Shown here one piece after another: positions 12,106 to 23,321 of a stretch of DNA of 64,000 bases. The translations under genes and the position numbers were made by a program. The stretch comes from Sclerotinia nivalis. Lineage: Eukaryota > Ascomycota > Leotiomycetes > Helotiales > Sclerotiniaceae. The stretch lies in contig JAPEIS010000006.1 of the NCBI GenBank assembly GCA_029531795.1, forward strand, positions 806,001 through 870,000. Reading direction: 5' to 3'. Below the pieces are notes generated by a model, which did not search any database, had not been told where the DNA came from, and saw only the letters and a program-made list of their open reading frames with translations. The first letter of the stretch is position 1, and each line of letters opens with the position of its first letter.

Positions 12106-13988
12106 ATGGAATCAACAATGGCTACAAATATTAGGAAGAGAAGAGGAGATACTTCTTTGGAGCTCTCTACGAAAAGATTACGAATTGATGCCTCTAGTTC
12201 TCTACCAGGTTAGTGCAAATAGTTTCTGGTCTAGACCTCGATTTGGGAATTCGATGAATTGACGGTTCCATAGTGGCAGATGTTCCTGATGATGATGATA
12301 TTGATAATGATTACCACCAAGAGGAAGATGAAGTCTCGGAAGACGATACTATGGAACCTGCAGATACACCAAATACCCCATTTTCTCCTGTGCCTGGAAA
12401 AAAATTCCCATCCGAATACAAGACGATAAAATGTACTTATGAAGGATGTACAAAAACATTTAATCGACCTGCAAGATTAGCAGCACATCTTCGATCGCAT
12501 GCGAATGAACGACCATTTATATGCTCATATGAAGGGTGTGATAAGGCATATATTGAGGAGAAACATTTGAAGCAACATATTAAGGGATCTCATACTCACG
12601 AGCGAGAATATACATGTGATTGGGAAGGATGTAGCAAGAGTTTCTTAACAGCTACGAGGTTGAGGCGGCATAAGGATGCTCATGAAGGTCATGAGAGATT
12701 TAGATGCACATCTTATCCTCCCTGCAATCAAACATTTCGAAAACATCAAACGCTTCAACGACATATTCGCTCCGACCATCTCGATCTAGCCCCATTCCCA
12801 TGTACATATATTGATCCGATCACGAATGAACTTTGTAAAGCAGGATTCGATGCTTCAGGTGGCCTTAAAAAGCATATGGAAAGAACTCATGGAGCAGCAA
12901 CATTTCTATGCGAAGAATGCACAGTACCAGGAAAATTCCATGCAGATGGTACGCCTGTACCTTTAGCTTTCACAACCAATGCCAAGTTACAAGCACATAT
13001 CAAGAAAGAACATGCAAATTGTATGTTCTGTGATCGAAAATGTTCTAGTCAACAACTACTTCAAAAGCATATTGATACTCAACACTCGGGTACTACACTT
13101 GAAGAACGCAAGAATATCCCTTGTGATTATCCTGGTTGTCCGAAAACTTTTACAAAAAGAGCAAATCTTCAAGTTCATATGCGTACTGTTCATGATGGTC
13201 AACGTTTTATTTGCGGAACATATGATGTTTCCCAAAATCCCGACCTCGCATCCTGGGATGGAAGCGATTCATGCGGTAAAGATTTCGTCTCAAAAGTCAA
13301 TCTCGAAGATCATGTTCGAACTCTTCATCTCGGTTTACCCAGTCTATTAAATGCAAAAGGTAGACGGAAGACTGTTTCACAACCAAGACGTTCTACAAGA
13401 AAGGTTCCAGAGCAAACTGAAATTGAAGAATTGGCGGGTTATGATGTTAGGAGAACGATTGATTGTGTGGTTCAAGGATGTCCTCATAAGTTTATGAGGG
13501 ATTATGATTTTCATGAACATATGAGAATTAACCATCAGAATGTTGGTTTTATGGATGGACCGATTGATATGAATATGAATATGGATATGGATATGAGCAT
13601 CTTGGGCGAATTTCCGTACACCAATACTGGAGGAGAATTACCAAGTCTAGATTTCATGAATGATGGCACGAACATGGGTATGGATAGTCTGGATATGAGC
13701 ATGGATATGATTGATCCCGCCTTACAAATCACCAACTTCAACCTCGACACACCAGCATCGGGATCAGCTTCAGCTTCAGTTGCACCTTCAATCACTGGAT
13801 GGGATCATGCAGAAGCAGGAGCTGAAGTAGCAGCCGATATGGATCTAGATTGGGAACTTCAACGACAGGCTTTGGAAGGAGGACTATTCTGGATTGGAGG
13901 TGAGGAACAACAAATTCCTGAGGGAATGGGGGAGTGGTCAAGGGAACAGGCGGAGATGAGAAGGTTAATTGATGGGACGGGATTGTGA
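12106..13988 (+). CDS. C2H2 zinc-finger protein, probable transcription factor IIIA
   Basis: Exons 12106..12208 and 12274..13988 give 605 residues. After an acidic N-terminal region, consecutive TFIIIA-type fingers start near residue 85: CTYEGCTKTF..H3H, CSYEGCDKAY, CDWEGCSKSF, CTSYPPCNQTF, CTYIDPITNELCKAGF, then divergent fingers with CEEC and CMFC pairs, CDYPGCPKTF, one with a long Cys-Cys spacer (CGTYDVSQ to DSCGKDF), and an isolated last finger CVVQGCPHKF after a basic linker of about 50 residues. That makes ten Cys2His2 units by eye. TFIIIA binds the internal control region of 5S rRNA genes and 5S RNA to start RNA polymerase III transcription. The array with a detached final finger resembles yeast TFIIIA. 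The C-terminus is Met/Asp-rich and may be an activation region. Confidence 0.82.
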
Positions 13989-15157
13989 TTGTTTCAGAGG
14001 TTGTTCTGGGACTCAATCTCGATTTGGGTGTCTGCCTCGCTTTGTGATGGTGGAGGACACAACAGTTACACTCTTCGATCACTATTGCATCTTGAATTGG
14101 ATTGAGCTACCTACTAATCATCAGCTAAGATTCATGGCACATGTATTGCGCAGAAAGAGTAAAGAAACTTCACGAACCGGGACAAAAAAAAGGGAAAAAT
14201 CAAAAGGGCTGAGATAGCAAGCGCTGCATATATCTCTACATGTAATTATAGCTGGACTCTACATTGTATCTCATTGCATCATTGCACTGTATCATATTGT
14301 ATTAAGCTTAAACAAAAACCCCTGGAGGAACAGAGCAGAGCAGAGCAGCAGAGCCCGGTATAGCTAGAGAAGGAGTAGCTTAGGAACTAGAGCAGGAATG
14401 AAAAATAGTATAGTGGAAAGAAAGATACCCCGTTTACCATAAAGTAGAATCAATGAAATATGTGATTAATTTATTACAATCGTCACATTTATCAGGCATA
14501 TGCTATGCTAAATGACAATTTACTTGCCTCTCCATCTCCTACATAAGTGGCAGGCCTGATGGCCGGAGGAGATGATGATTTTGGCTGTAAGGATTTGTGC
14601 TCTCTGGGTGATGGATAACTTGACTCCTATAATTATCCGCATAGATATCCTTTTCTGAATTGTAAATTGTATATTCTATATTCTATATTCCTCTACATTT
14701 ATTTGTTTATTTATTTATTCGAACATATATATATAAGTCAATATAACTTATCTTATTAGGCATTTTATGATTGGATGATTATATGATTTGATCTATTCAT
14801 TTTCCTTTCCATTGCTTTCTATTGCGTAGCGTACCGTATCGGTGAGGGGTTTTGATCTGGTTTAGTTTAGTCTGATTTATTCTAATACAATGCTATCGAT
14901 GTAATGTGATATGATATTATTAATGCATCTCATCTCATCCCATCCCATCCCATTCGCCTCCGCATCCGTACACCCACCTACAAAGCCAACTGCAAAGTAT
15001 AGCACAGCCTAACAAAAACGAAAACAAAATGAAATGGAACTCAAAGGTATGGATGTACCTATGTATCACTCATCAACAACCTCATACTACCATCCACATC
15101 CCCATCTATACCCACACACCACAAACCTTCCTCCCCCAGACTCCCTAAACCCCCAAA
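13989..15157. other. Convergent intergenic region
   Basis: Contains the 3' regions of two convergent genes and several simple repeats (an AGAGC run near 14335, ATCC/CATCC runs near 14935). No gene is visible. Confidence 0.65.
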
Positions 15158-16848
15158 CTACCTCAATAAACCCGACCTAACCAATTCATCCGCCGCTTTG
15201 CCCGATCCCTCCCTATTTCTTCGCATCTCACTCCTCTCACTCCTTCCACTCATATCCGACTGAATAAAACCCAACGGCGGATTCGCAATCCTCAATTTCT
15301 GTCTTTCAAGAATTGGGTTTCTGTGCATTATCATATTTTCCCCTCCATGATCTTGCATCCTTCTCATTTCTTGTTTTCTGCTCGCGACTTCGTTTTCTAT
15401 GTTGAGTTCTCCATCTATATATTTCTCTTTGAGATTGGGAGTAGTTGGGTGTGCATGAGTCGAGCCCGAATTCGAGGTAGAACTTTTAGAAGTAAAAGAA
15501 GTACAAGAAATAGCAGAATCCCTTCTATTATCTCCAGATAAAGGAGGACTGGAAGGAATATTTTCATTCACATCCTCATCCCGAATTTTTTCCCTCTCTT
15601 TCCTCTCTTCTCGAACATAAATACTTCCATCCCTACTCGAAGAACTAGGACGTTGTAAATGAATCACTGGAATTGACGTCTTTCCATTAGTATTCATAGT
15701 AGGAGCACCAGGAAGTGGTGTCCTGTTACCCAAACTCGCGCCATAAGAAGGTTTTGCGCGAAGATGAGCTAGAGAAGGGAGGTTTGGTGATGCAGGACGG
15801 ATTTGTAGACGTGAAAGTGGAAGATCAATTTGGTTTGTTTTTACTTTGTAATTGGCGAGAGAGAGACGGAGTCGTAGTGCTTGTGATTTCTAAAGTGGGG
15901 TTAGCTTTTTGAATAGTCAAGGAAAGGTGAGGGAAGACGAACTTTTCGGATTTCTTCTCGGGATAGGGATTTAGATTTTGAGGTACGAAGACTCCTTGCG
16001 GTAGAGGCAGTGATGGAATTGGAAGGATTTTCCTCGGGTATGGTAATTTTAGTTACTTCGGAATCAACGGCGATGACATCGATATCTTCTGCGTCTACTG
16101 TGGAGAAGGAAGATGTAGATGCAGAAGCGAAGGAGGTTTTTACTTCAGATGAGCGTCGAATTCCTTCATGAAAGTTCTATAGGTACATATTAGCAAGTTA
16201 AATCCACAAATATTGATTGTCAATACATACGTATCGTTCTCCAACATTTTCATGGCTGCAACCGTCAACTTGTGGGCCAGAACTCTCTGTCCATATTCCG
16301 TGCTCAAGGGTTGTATGACTGCATTGTGAAGAGCTGAGTTTCTGCTGAGTAGTGGCAGATTTGACAAATTCCTCATGAGGCGGCTGTAGCTCTATCCTCT
16401 TCTTCTTACTATGTCCTTCCCTTCCTCGAGTGCCAATATCTTCTGGGTCATCTTCAGTAGCAGCGACGCTCCTCTTTTTACCAGCCCATTGTGGCGGTAC
16501 AGCGTTTAATAAATCAAGTGATGTTCCAGAACTCGACAAATCAACTGTGACAGTTCTCGTATATTCCAAATCTTGAGACGATATCTCTTGATGCACTTTT
16601 CCCACTTTGAGACTTCCAATCTGTAAATCTGCATTGATTTTCCGACGATTCTCCTGTTGGAATTCTGTTGTTGAACTCCCCACCACTTGTTGAACATCAA
16701 GTATGGCTTTCGAAGATTTATTACCAGCTGATACTTTCTGTACCTTGGAATTGAGAGACGCATGACGGGGTTCATGGGCAGATGAATTGACATTAGAATT
16801 AATATCCCCCAAGACGCGACGCGAAGTTGATATTTTCGGTGAAGCCAT
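15158..16848 (-). CDS. Whi5/Nrm1-like G1/S transcriptional repressor
   Basis: Three exons, complement of 16231..16848, 15943..16176 and 15158..15889, keep phase and give 527 residues. The start MASPKISTSRRVLGDINSN is preceded by an in-frame MFSIFT that could be an alternative start at 16866. The N-terminal RRVLGDI block resembles that of filamentous-fungal Nrm1/Whi5 proteins. A basic cluster (HSKKKR) could be a nuclear signal. Exon 3 opens with the GTB (Whi5) motif ALRLRLSLANYKVKTNQIDL PLSRL, the segment through which Whi5 and Nrm1 bind SBF/MBF factors. The rest is Ser/Thr/Pro-rich with SP/TP sites that suit CDK control. The role as a G1/S corepressor is inferred from this motif. The introns are 54 and 53 bp, with branch sites GCTAAT and GCTAAC. 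Confidence 0.75.
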
Positions 16849-17397
16849 TGTGAAAATTGAGAACAAAGTCTTTGGAGTAAAGTAAACAATCGAAGAAAAA
16901 GTAAATTGGTAAAGTTTGAAAATTGAATAGCGCGTTCGTGGTCGTATTGAAGTTTCCTGAGCGTGTCTGTTAACCCACTTTCACCACCCACCATCAACCA
17001 TACTTTCAGTAATCTCGAATGACTTACGAATAAAACCCCTTCTAATTGTTGAGAAGAATGAATAAATGAAGGAATACAACCAAACTTCCAATCTCAAACT
17101 TAATCTCAAAATAAACTCTAATCCTCTCTCATCAAACTTCCAAAAGTATCGCGTCTAAGACAATGCGAAACCTCAAGACGCGATTCTAGAAACTTTTGTC
17201 AAAATTCTGCCACCGCCCACCAGACCGCCTTTATAAAAAAAAATGAGGGGCTAGCCGAACCTTGGGACCCCCAGAACTTCAGGAACCCTCAGGTATCAAA
17301 TCAAGCCCCAAACCCCAAACCGCAAACCCCGAGCCACCGAAGCACCCAAACCCCTAGATCCTCCACATCTCTCCTCCACATGTCCTCTCTCCAGGAT

Positions 17398-17458
17398 TAT
17401 TCACGGTATTCACGGTATTCACGACATTCACAAATCACAAATCACAAATCACAAATTA
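17398..17458. repeat. Tandem TTCACGGTA units followed by AATCACA units
   Basis: Nine-base TTCACGGTA repeats about twice with a decayed third copy, then a seven-base CAAATCA unit repeats about four times. Confidence 0.85.
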
Positions 17459-17500
17459 AATCCCACCAGCGACCCATCAAAAAAAATCCCACCAGCACAA

Positions 17501-17530
17501 CAGGGTCCAACAGGGTCCAACAGGGTCCAA
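17501..17530. repeat. Three perfect 10-bp CAGGGTCCAA repeats
   Basis: Three head-to-tail identical 10-bp units are read directly; a partial fourth-like CAGG(G)ATCC occurs about 55 bp downstream. Confidence 0.92.
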
Positions 17531-17709
17531 TAGAACCCCATAATCCCCTACAACAAGGGGCCACGCAATCACCATCACCACAAACCAGGGATCCTTCCAC
17601 CCCTAAAAAAAAAGTATCGACAACACTAACCAACTAACCTAACTAACTCTGTACCGGTGCGGCGTAAATCAACAAACGGCGTAAATCTTAAAAAATCCCT
17701 GTTCGAACA

Positions 17710-17753
17710 ATGGACAGTGGACAATGGACAATAGACAATAGACAATAGACAAT
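17710..17753. repeat. (TGGACAA/TAGACAA)n seven-base repeat
   Basis: Six seven-base units, changing from TGGACAR to TAGACAA, form a short minisatellite. Confidence 0.9.
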
Positions 17754-18455
17754 AATCCAGGACAACCACCCGTTGCAACTGTATATCGAGCCATCGAGCC
17801 TTGAAGATCAGGGTCTTGCAGGGCAGGGAGTTAAATCAGAACAGAACCTCGAGACGATCCGAAAAATAAATACTTATCAAATAATATCTTACCATGTCAG
17901 TTCTCCGACTTCAAATCAAAAATACATTCATATATAAGAACAGTGTGATATTTATTCTTATTCCTTGAAACCGGCGGTAAATGTTTATGATACAGAGTAC
18001 ATACAATAAATACAAAAAAATACTGCAATCAAAGCCTTACATACATCCGATCCGATCGGGTAAAAAAAACAAATCGAAGATCTTATCAATACTTCGCTTT
18101 TCATTGTCCCACTACTATTCCACATGTGAAGAAAGGAAATTAGAAACTGAAGCCATTCGGGTAATCAAAAAGGTGTAATATATATTTGTTCAAGAAGGCC
18201 ATTATAATCATGGTTTGTAGCAATAACCAAAAGCATATTCCCGTAAAGGAAAAAATTCTTTCATCCCACTGAACGCCCTGCTAAAATCAAAAAGTACTAG
18301 GCAAATATCCCATCCCTTCCTCGTAATAGTCTTATCCCAAGACGCCGTGCTTTTCATTGGTATATCATCTCATTGATTTCCCAAAATACCCTGTATTTTC
18401 CTTTCCATCACAGAAACGCCTTCCAAAAGTCCGTGACAAAACCCCATACGCTCAA

Positions 18456-21400
18456 CTAGATATCCATAGAATATTGATCATCTACATTGAATTGGAACGG
18501 TTGATCAAAGTTTACTTTGCCGTCCATGTCATCCCATTTTTGTGGAGGGTTGGTAAATTCTAAATCATCAAACATCGTTAAATCGCCCGCGACGTTTGCA
18601 TTATAAATGTTTGTATTGTTGTCCACAAGGGCTTCGGTATCGCTTAGCCCAAAAGGAAAAAATGTGTCATCAAATACGTCCAAGGCAATATCCAAGTTCA
18701 CTCCTTCAGAGATATCACTAGTGGGCTCTGACACACCGTCCTTACTCGACTCTGGCGTATCATTGGGTGTAACAGATCGGTAGACATTCACATCAGAAAT
18801 AGCCCCACCAGCCCCGCCTTCGAATGGTTGGAAAGTTCGGACAAGTTCATTAGGATCGATAGTTGCATTCGCCCAAACATCAAAAATAACTTCTTGAGCT
18901 GGTGGATTTGAATCTTCCTTGTTGATATCTTTCTGGGACTTGGATGTATCCGTGGCGGAGTCAGACTGAGGTTTCGCTTTGCCCTGCATCATGCCACTCT
19001 GTTTGTTCATTGAACTTTGACGATTCATAGGGGTAGCAGCTGAAGCGGATGGAGTGATAGTTTCAACCTTCGGTGTCTGGCCTTGCTTGGATGATGTAGC
19101 TGCATCCATAGTCGATGCTGCTGCATTTGATTGGTCTTGAGAATCTAGACCTAGCATTGGACGAAGAAAATCCTCGGCAAACTTCTGTGGGTTTTGCATT
19201 GGTAACCTATGCTCCACTTGAGTATGACGAGAGAGTTCCTCTTGACTCTCGAATCCAACATTTTGACGTTCGCATACCTCGTCATTACATGGCCAAGTTG
19301 GTTTAGTCGCAATTTTCGGTTCTGGAATCTGTTGACGTTTGACCTCGGGTGAGGGGACTTTGGTGATCTGGGGCGAGGAGGTGGATCCCGGAGTGCCTTG
19401 ACCTTGAACTGGCGTTCCATTTGGCTTCTGCTTCTTGCGCGCAGGAATATGAAGGGTCTCCTGAGTGACAGCGGGTGGCTTCCCAATGTATCTAGGCTGG
19501 CCATGAGGGGATGAAGCTCCAAATGGGAATGGTGGTTGGGACGACGTAGGGGCTGCTGGTGGATGAGAGCTGCGACTGTTCGATCTTTGGTGATGCATCT
19601 TGTTGAGCTGCTGCTGCTGTTGTTGTAGATTGGCAGCATTAAGAGGTACTGATTCCGAAGTTTGAGCGTTTGATGCAGTAGATGGAATGGCTGATGTACC
19701 TTGGGGATCGGAAGATCCACCACTCTTTTTCAACATTGGATGTTTACTGCTAAGATCCATGATGATTGCGGTAAACAATGTTCGAGCTTGCTCTACGTCA
19801 GTGAGCCTTATTGAAAAGGTACCTTTGAGCTCCTTCATATCCTTGGGATCTTTGAATTGCCTTGCCAAGCGCGATCGCTGAAAAACGTTAGCGTCATCCG
19901 TCAAGTCTTTGCTTAAACTAGATTCAAAACTTACTGCGCGGAAAAATAATTTGGCTCGGGAATCGTCACGAGTCAGGTGATACCACTTGCCTATGGTTCG
20001 TGATATGTTTGAGAGATGAGCAGGCATAGGTATCAAGGCCTGCACCATGCTTTTCTTCGTCTCCGCATCCATGGGTATGTCAAGAAGAGGATTCTCGACG
20101 ACGGCTTTTTCTTCTTCAGCAGAAAATTCTTTAAGTTTCCTATTAATCGCTTCCGCTTCAGAGTTGCCTGCGACGGCCTGCTGTCTTCCGTTGATCGATT
20201 GACGTAGCATAGCCTCATAAGCTTTCCTTTGCTCTGGATCAAGTCTGGCTAATTGGTCTGGTGTGAACCGGGGCGTAACTCTCTGCTGCGGTGCTGGCGC
20301 TGGCGCTGGGCGCTGTTGCCCATTAGGGTTGGGAACTTCTACGACATCATCGCTGCTGGCCCGTTTCAAATTATTCTTAGCTGGTTGAGCAGGCGAGGAG
20401 CTCTGTCCGGCTGTCGACTTGTTATTTGGTGGAGGCCGAGGGCGACTTGCAGGTGTGGGAATGGATGGACCTGCTGGCTCTGGTACTGAAGCTGCTGGCT
20501 TTTGTTGTGGCATTTGTCCGGGTGGTTGCTGAGGAGTAGTCATTGGGGTCGAGTTTGGTAATCCTGGTTGGGTATTTTGGGGTACCTGCTGGCCATTCAT
20601 CTGCGCCATATTTGCCATTTGAGCTTGGCGTTGTTGGGCAGCCTGAATATTTTTGATTTGATTTTGCATCAGGAACGCTCGGATTTGTTCATCACTGGCG
20701 TTAACAAATTTACCCGTGTAATGATTACGAAGGTTTAAAATTTCCTGGGGCGTAATCTGTGGCATTATTCCAAGGCCCATATTCATTCCATTGGGCATTT
20801 GAACTGGATTTTGACCCATAGGGGCAACAGGAGCTGACATTCTTGGAGGTACCATAGACATGGAATTTTGACCCCCGATTGGAGCTGAGGTACCCATTGG
20901 GTTGAGCTGCTGCTGCGCAGCTTGTCTTTGCCGGCTAAGCTGCATGTAGTGCATCTTTTGCAAACTTCTCACGGTGTCGAGTGCCTGCGGTGGCATGGTG
21001 GGAGTCGAGCCAACCCACTGCTTTAACTGGCCCCACTTTTTGATTTCTGGAGGAATGCCTTGAACCATATGAGGATTAGTAAGGAAAGGGGCAGGGATCT
21101 CCATATTGTCCATTTGCTGCAATACATGTCTCTGATCTACAGACACATTTCCAGCTCGCGACTGCATGGCATTCTGTGCCATTTGTTGTTGTACGATGAT
21201 TTGCTGTTGCGGCGTCAAGTTGGCCAAGAGCGATTGAGGAGGGCGCTGTCCAGGGTTGCTCATCATAAATTGATTTATAGCATGTTGTCGTTGCGCGAAT
21301 TGCGCAGACTGTGGGCCAGGTTGTCCTGGACGGAGTAGATTATTGTTCCCTTGCATTGGCATTTGTGTAGCTTGTTGCATTTGATTTGGCTGCTGCTGAG

Positions 21401-23321
21401 CTTGCCAGGTTTTGGCAAACTCGTTCATCTTTTCAGGTGGCAAAGACGCAAAATGTTGTCGCTGTTCTGGACCCATATCTCGTAACATTGCGGGGTTGAA
21501 TCCATGCATGGCGTTACCAAACATTCTTTGGCTACCTGGGGGGAAACGTGGATCTAGTGGCTGACCAAATTGTGGGTTATGATTCATTCCACCGGCCTCA
21601 GGATGACCCATCTGCTGAGATGGTGTCCTTAAAGGGGTGTTGAGCGTATTCATGGCGGGGCTCTGCTGTGAAGGCATTGGGCCGGAACCCATTCCGCCAG
21701 GCTGACCTTGCAAACCCATCTGTGCCTTGGCGGCCGCATTTGCGCGAGCTTGAGCTTGCTGTGACTGCTGCTGCTGCTGTTGGATACGCTGTGACTGTTG
21801 GGCGTTAAACATCTGAGCCTGTTGGGCCTGTGCTCTCGCCATCGGATTCGAAGCTGAGCGTTGTTCGTTCATGTTCATTGCTTGACCTGGCATGGAAACA
21901 TTGGGCTGAGGTGTGTTATTCCTTGGCGCGCTGACGGGTACAACAATTTGACCTGCTTCCTGGGCCAACACCCCCGCTTGCTGCTGCTGACCGATCAAGT
22001 TCTCCATGTTGCCCAAGAAGGAATTAAAGTCTGGACCACCACCCATGGTTGTGGGTGGTTGCGATTGACCATTCATAGGACTCGGATTCATAGACCTCTG
22101 CTGCTGCATCATAGGAGCTGTTGCGGGGCCATTTTGTGGGTGCTGAGGAATTGTAGACTGCTGTCCTTGAGGAGTACCCTGTCCTTGCGCCATCTGAAGT
22201 TGACGGTTACGCCATCTCATCGTAGCTTGCTGGCGAAACCATAGAAAGGCAATGTCCGACCCACTGGCCTCCTGCTGTTGGACTTGCGCTGGACTCATTT
22301 TTGCTCGTAAGCCCGCCCTTATATTAATCTTCTCTTGTTCTGGAGCTTCGCTTAACATTTTCATTGCTTCTCGATTAACTTCCGCCGCATCGCTCCCCGT
22401 TGGTTGTAATTGGGGCTGGCCATTTACAGGTCTGCCAGGTCCGTGCTGAATTTGATTTGGCATACCATTCGCTTGCATCTGTGCATTCTGAGGCATGTTT
22501 TGCGAAATGGCATCATTTGGTAGACCGTTCAGCATGGCCTGGGATTGCTGAGGCGGTAATGGCGACGCTTGCATCTGATGCTGAAGGTGCTGAAAGCCTT
22601 GTTGGGGAGGTTGCTGAGGAATGTTTCTCGGCATTTGGCCTTGCATACCATTTTGATTCATCATCATCATCTGCTGTTGGGCCTGCGCTTGCGAGTTTAC
22701 TTGTTGTTGCATAGTTTGCTGGGATTGCATTCGAGCTTGGTGTAGCTCACGTTGCTTCTCATTCATTCTATTCTTATAGGAAGCCTGAAATCGTTAGCTA
22801 TGAATAGTGAATTATTGACATCATCTAATACTTTATCGGGTGAAGTAACAAAACACTCTTGCTCGAACTTGACAGCAATTTCGAGTAACTTTGGGATCCC
22901 TCCAGACTGATTTTGATTTTGATTTTGAGCGAGAATTCGTAAAGAACCAATACTGTATAAAAATTAGTATCGATTGTCCGTGATTATGTACTACATATGC
23001 GAGTTGGGAAGTTTTTTCGCTACATAAATCACAAAAACTAGAATCATGAACGCTGAAAACAACTTACATATTGAAAATCCCTCCCATACGTTCTTGAGGC
23101 GGTAGTACCGACTGCCAGCCTGATGGCGTCTGTCCTTGTTGTTGAAGTTTCTGGAATATCGCATTATTTATTTGCGCAGTCATTCCTTGTTGTCGTTGCT
23201 GTTGCTGTTGCATTTGCATTTGTTGCTGCATCTGTTGTTGTTGTTGCTGGTGCTGGTGCTGCTGTTGTTGCTGTGGCATCATCTGGCCCGCACCACCCAT
23301 TTGGGGAAAATTTGAGGCCAT
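18456..23321 (-). CDS. MED15: Mediator complex subunit 15 (Gal11-type), Gln-rich
   Basis: Exons, complement of 23068..23321, 22832..22952, 19935..22784 and 18456..19877, give 1548 residues. The N-terminus is poly-Gln (residues 16-45). A KIX-like activator-binding region follows across the first two introns (IFQKLQQQ..SGWQSVLPPQ ERMGGIFNI.. IGSLRILAQN.. KFEQECFVTSPDKASYKNR), typical of fungal Med15. The middle is over 700 residues of Gln/Met/Asn/Pro. A conserved block around residues 870-970 (RFTPDQLARLDPEQRKAYEA, GKWYHLTRDDSRAKLFFRA) and an acidic C-terminus (DIALDVFDDTFFPFG) follow. Med15 is the Mediator tail subunit that receives signals from activators in the nucleus. The 57-bp segment 19878-19934 has perfect intron signals but is open and a multiple of three, so it can be read through, adding 19 residues. 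The gene is the longest in the window. Confidence 0.88.
19878..19934 (-). other. MED15: 57-bp in-frame intron inside MED15
   Basis: On the coding strand it begins GTAAGT, contains GCTAACG 14 bp before the end and ends TTTTTCAG. It has no stop in frame and is 19 codons long, so an ORF finder runs straight through it. Its predicted translation (VSFESSLSKDLTDDANVFQ) interrupts an otherwise helical conserved block. Confidence 0.8.

Larger units (their letters stand above)
16849..18455. other. Intergenic region rich in short tandem repeats
   Basis: The upstream side of the Whi5-like gene and 3' side of the Med15 gene. Holds several separate short tandem arrays listed individually. The 65-86 codon open frames here are low in complexity and follow the repeats, so I do not call them genes. 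Confidence 0.7.

Noticed and set aside
12979..13350. 123-codon plus-strand ORF in the TFIIIA-like gene
   Set aside because: Shadow frame of the zinc-finger coding sequence.
16140..16376. A separate minus-strand gene ending TFMKEFDAHLK with a YGQRVLAHKL segment
   Set aside because: It is the shadow frame of the Whi5-like gene. The parallel frame splices cleanly without any frameshift at 16177-16230 and 15890-15942 and yields the GTB motif.
16506..16997. 163-codon minus-strand ORF
   Set aside because: It overlaps the first exon of the Whi5-like gene in another frame and has no family features.
17398..17753. Possible CRISPR-like array
   Set aside because: Units are 7-10 bp and contiguous without spacers; these are minisatellites in a eukaryotic genome.
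19151..19723. 190-codon minus-strand ORF in MED15
   Set aside because: Low-complexity shadow of the Gln/Pro-rich MED15 coding frame.
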